A DNA stretch of 7,358 nucleotides from Gammaproteobacteria bacterium RBG_16_57_12 (GTDB taxonomy: Bacteria; Pseudomonadota; Gammaproteobacteria; RBG-16-57-12): positions 1-7,358 of the forward strand of contig MGXL01000008.1 of NCBI GenBank assembly GCA_001801365.1, in the 5' to 3' direction. Positions within the stretch are counted from its first letter, which is position 1. Every line of letters begins with the position of its first letter. The position numbers were made by a program, and so were the translations under genes. Below the pieces are notes generated by a model. The model had not been told where the DNA came from. It ran no database searches and saw only the letters and a list, made by a program, of their open reading frames with translations. Below are positions 6,252 to 7,358 of the stretch, piece after piece.

Positions 6252-7140
6252 TAAATCCGGGCGTGTAACAAAGGCGGTATTCCCCGTGGCCGGACTTGGC
6301 ACACGGTTCCTGCCGGCTACCAAGGCCAATCCCAAGGAGATGCTGCCGGTCGTCGACAAGCCGCTGATCCAGTATGCGGTAGAAGAGGCGGTGGCGGCCG
6401 GCATCACGCAAATGATTTTTGTCACCAGCAATACCAAGCGCGCCATCGAGGATCATTTCGATAAAAACTTCGAGCTGGAATACAAGCTGGAAAAATCCGG
6501 CAAGCAGGCACTGCTGGAGACGGTGAGAAATGTCCTGCCCGATGGCGTCAGCTGCGTCTATGTGCGCCAGCCCGAGGCCCTGGGGCTGGGTCATGCGGTG
6601 TTGTGCGCCCGGCATCTGGCGGGGAATGATCCGTTTGCCGTGATCCTGGCCGATGATCTGATCGACGGTGAAGGCAACGGCTGTATGGCGCAAATGATCG
6701 ATATTTATGATCGGTATCAATGCAGCGTGCTCGGTGTGCAGGAGATACCCAGGGAAGACACTGATAAATACGGCATTGTCAGCCTGACGGGCGAACAGGC
6801 TGACGCTCGAAGGATTACCGCAATTGTCGAGAAGCCCAAGCCGAAGGACGCTCCCTCCACCATGGCGGTCGTGGGGCGCTATATCCTTACCCCGCAGATA
6901 TTTACTCTGCTGGAGAACATCGGCAAGGGAGCCGGTGGGGAAATCCAGCTGACGGATGCCATCGCAAAACTGCTGTCCACTGAATCCGTGCTGGCCTATC
7001 GTTTCAAGGGCAAGCGTTACGACTGTGGCAATAAACTGGGGTATCTGGAGGCCACCGTGGAGTATGGCCTGAAGCACCCCGAACTCAGAAAGGATTTTCT
7101 GGCCTATCTGAAAAATTTCGGCGTGCCGGAAATCAAATAG
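6244..7140 (+). CDS. galU: UTP--glucose-1-phosphate uridylyltransferase
   Basis: A 298-aa cytosolic enzyme, the usual GalU length, that makes UDP-glucose from glucose-1-phosphate and UTP. It supplies UDP-Glc (and through epimerases and dehydrogenases, related sugars) for LPS, exopolysaccharide and other glycans. Signatures: [20 protein letters not shown] (13-32) with the nucleotide-binding GxGTRxxPxTK and the following KEMLP, QYAVEEA (43-49), [13 protein letters not shown] (107-119), ADDLID (136-141) with metal-binding Asp, DKYGIV (174-179), VEKPKP (195-200), GRYILTP (211-217), [12 protein letters not shown] (229-240) and [14 protein letters not shown] (255-268). All residues expected of an active enzyme are present. 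The ATG overlaps the end of the VanZ-like gene by 8 bp and has AAGG 9 nt upstream. It appears to be the last gene of the polysaccharide operon, with a new transcription unit starting after it. Confidence 0.97.
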   Translation: MADKSGRVTKAVFPVAGLGTRFLPATKANPKEMLPVVDKPLIQYAVEEAVAAGITQMIFVTSNTKRAIEDHFDKNFELEYKLEKSGKQALLETVRNVLPDGVSCVYVRQPEALGLGHAVLCARHLAGNDPFAVILADDLIDGEGNGCMAQMIDIYDRYQCSVLGVQEIPREDTDKYGIVSLTGEQADARRITAIVEKPKPKDAPSTMAVVGRYILTPQIFTLLENIGKGAGGEIQLTDAIAKLLSTESVLAYRFKGKRYDCGNKLGYLEATVEYGLKHPELRKDFLAYLKNFGVPEIK

Positions 7141-7174
7141 ACTAACCCTCGCTCATCGATACCCTTCCATCTTC

Positions 7175-7190
7175 AACAGTCCAGGCTGTT
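7175..7190 (+). other. small stem-loop after galU (possible weak terminator)
   Basis: AACAG (7175-7179) pairs with CTGTT (7186-7190), plus one T-G pair, around a CCAG tetraloop. There is no immediate T-run; TTTTA comes only at 7201-7205. It is a poor match to an intrinsic terminator and could be chance. Confidence 0.2.
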
Positions 7191-7194
7191 CACT

Positions 7195-7221
7195 GACCGG
7201 TTTTAGGTTAAACTGACGGTC
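7195..7221 (+). promoter_or_regulatory. cysM: potential hairpin overlapping the cysM ribosome-binding region
   Basis: GACCG (7195-7199) pairs with CGGTC (7217-7221), and GTTT (7200-7203) with AAAC (7210-7213), giving a nine-pair stem with a three-base bulge (TGA, 7214-7216) and a six-base loop. The right arm contains GACGG, the only Shine-Dalgarno-like sequence before the ATG at 7223, so folding would hide the ribosome site. Regulatory meaning is inference. Confidence 0.3.
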
Positions 7222-7222
7222 T

Positions 7223-7358
7223 ATGATCAGTCATACTCTGGATCACTTTGTCGGCAATACCCCGCTGGTGCGCTTGCAGCGTCTGCCCGGCGCCACCTCC
7301 AATATCCTGCTGGTCAAGCTGGAAGGCAATAATCCCGCCCGCTCGGTCAAGGACCCGC
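7223..7358 (+). CDS. cysM: cysteine synthase B (O-acetylserine sulfhydrylase B), 3' truncated by the window
   Basis: An ATG at 7223 opens a frame that runs off the window end after 45 codons. The protein starts MISHTLDHFVGNTPLVRLQR and continues to KLEGNNPARSVKDP. NTPLVRLQRLPG and the spacing to KLEGNNPA are typical of CysM, the PLP enzyme that makes cysteine from O-acetylserine and sulfide or thiosulfate. Lys43 in SVKD would form the Schiff base with PLP. Most family members read NPAGSVKDR; here Gly is replaced by Arg and the residue after Asp is Pro. About 250 residues are missing to the right. It lies 82 bp after galU on the same strand and is functionally unrelated to the polysaccharide genes, so it probably has its own promoter; TTCA...TAAACT (7209-7214) is too weak to call. 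GACGG gives only a weak ribosome site. Confidence 0.88.
   Translation, partial: MISHTLDHFVGNTPLVRLQRLPGATSNILLVKLEGNNPARSVKDP

Noticed and set aside
6190..7077. 295-codon open frame on the minus strand across galU
   Set aside because: It lies wholly antisense to a clear galU, its translation has no recognisable domain and His/Gln/Arg-rich composition, and it is the usual mirror of codon bias on the coding strand.
1..7358. tRNA/rRNA genes, CRISPR arrays, insertion sequences, att sites
   Set aside because: No cloverleaf, no regularly spaced repeats, no transposase frame or terminal inverted repeats were seen.

Overview
The window looks like chromosomal DNA from a Gammaproteobacterium of moderately high GC content (inferred). 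The WbpL-, WbpM-, GalU- and CysM-type proteins resemble those of Pseudomonas-like or purple-sulfur-bacteria-like lineages, but nothing here fixes the genus. All supported genes lie on the + strand. They form the distal end of a cell-surface polysaccharide (O-antigen or exopolysaccharide) locus running into housekeeping metabolism.

Layout. Positions 3-1313 hold the C-terminal part of a large polytopic membrane protein, DUF2339-like, with an unusual soluble tail that resembles the linker/helical region of serine recombinases. A possible 40-codon basic ORF overlaps its stop by 4 bp (1310-1432). Positions 1433-1727 have no convincing gene but contain several stem-loops and lead into a TTG-initiated WbpL/WecA-type glycosyl-1-phosphate transferase gene (1728-2771). 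A 174-bp gap with a candidate sigma70 promoter precedes a full-length WbpM-type UDP-GlcNAc 4,6-dehydratase (2946-4826). After 52 bp comes a GalE-like extended SDR epimerase (4879-5823), then a VanZ-family small membrane protein (5826-6251), then galU (6244-7140, overlapping the VanZ gene by 8 bp). An 82-bp gap with two potential hairpins leads into the start of cysM (7223 to the window end).

How the genes fit together. GalU makes UDP-glucose and the epimerase probably interconverts UDP-Glc/UDP-Gal or the N-acetyl forms. WbpM makes UDP-4-keto-6-deoxy-GlcNAc, the precursor of QuiNAc, FucNAc and bacillosamine-type sugars. The WbpL-like enzyme loads the first sugar-phosphate onto undecaprenyl phosphate. 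No glycosyltransferase, flippase, polymerase or obvious 4-keto-reductase lies in the window, so the rest of the locus must be elsewhere, possibly upstream. The VanZ-like protein is a plausible but unproven accessory. The CysM gene probably begins a separate transcription unit.

Nothing seen amounts to a clearly new system. The items most worth a second look are the recombinase-like tail on the membrane protein, the structured 295-bp leader, the hairpin that covers the weak ribosome-binding region of cysM, and the altered residues around the cysM PLP lysine.
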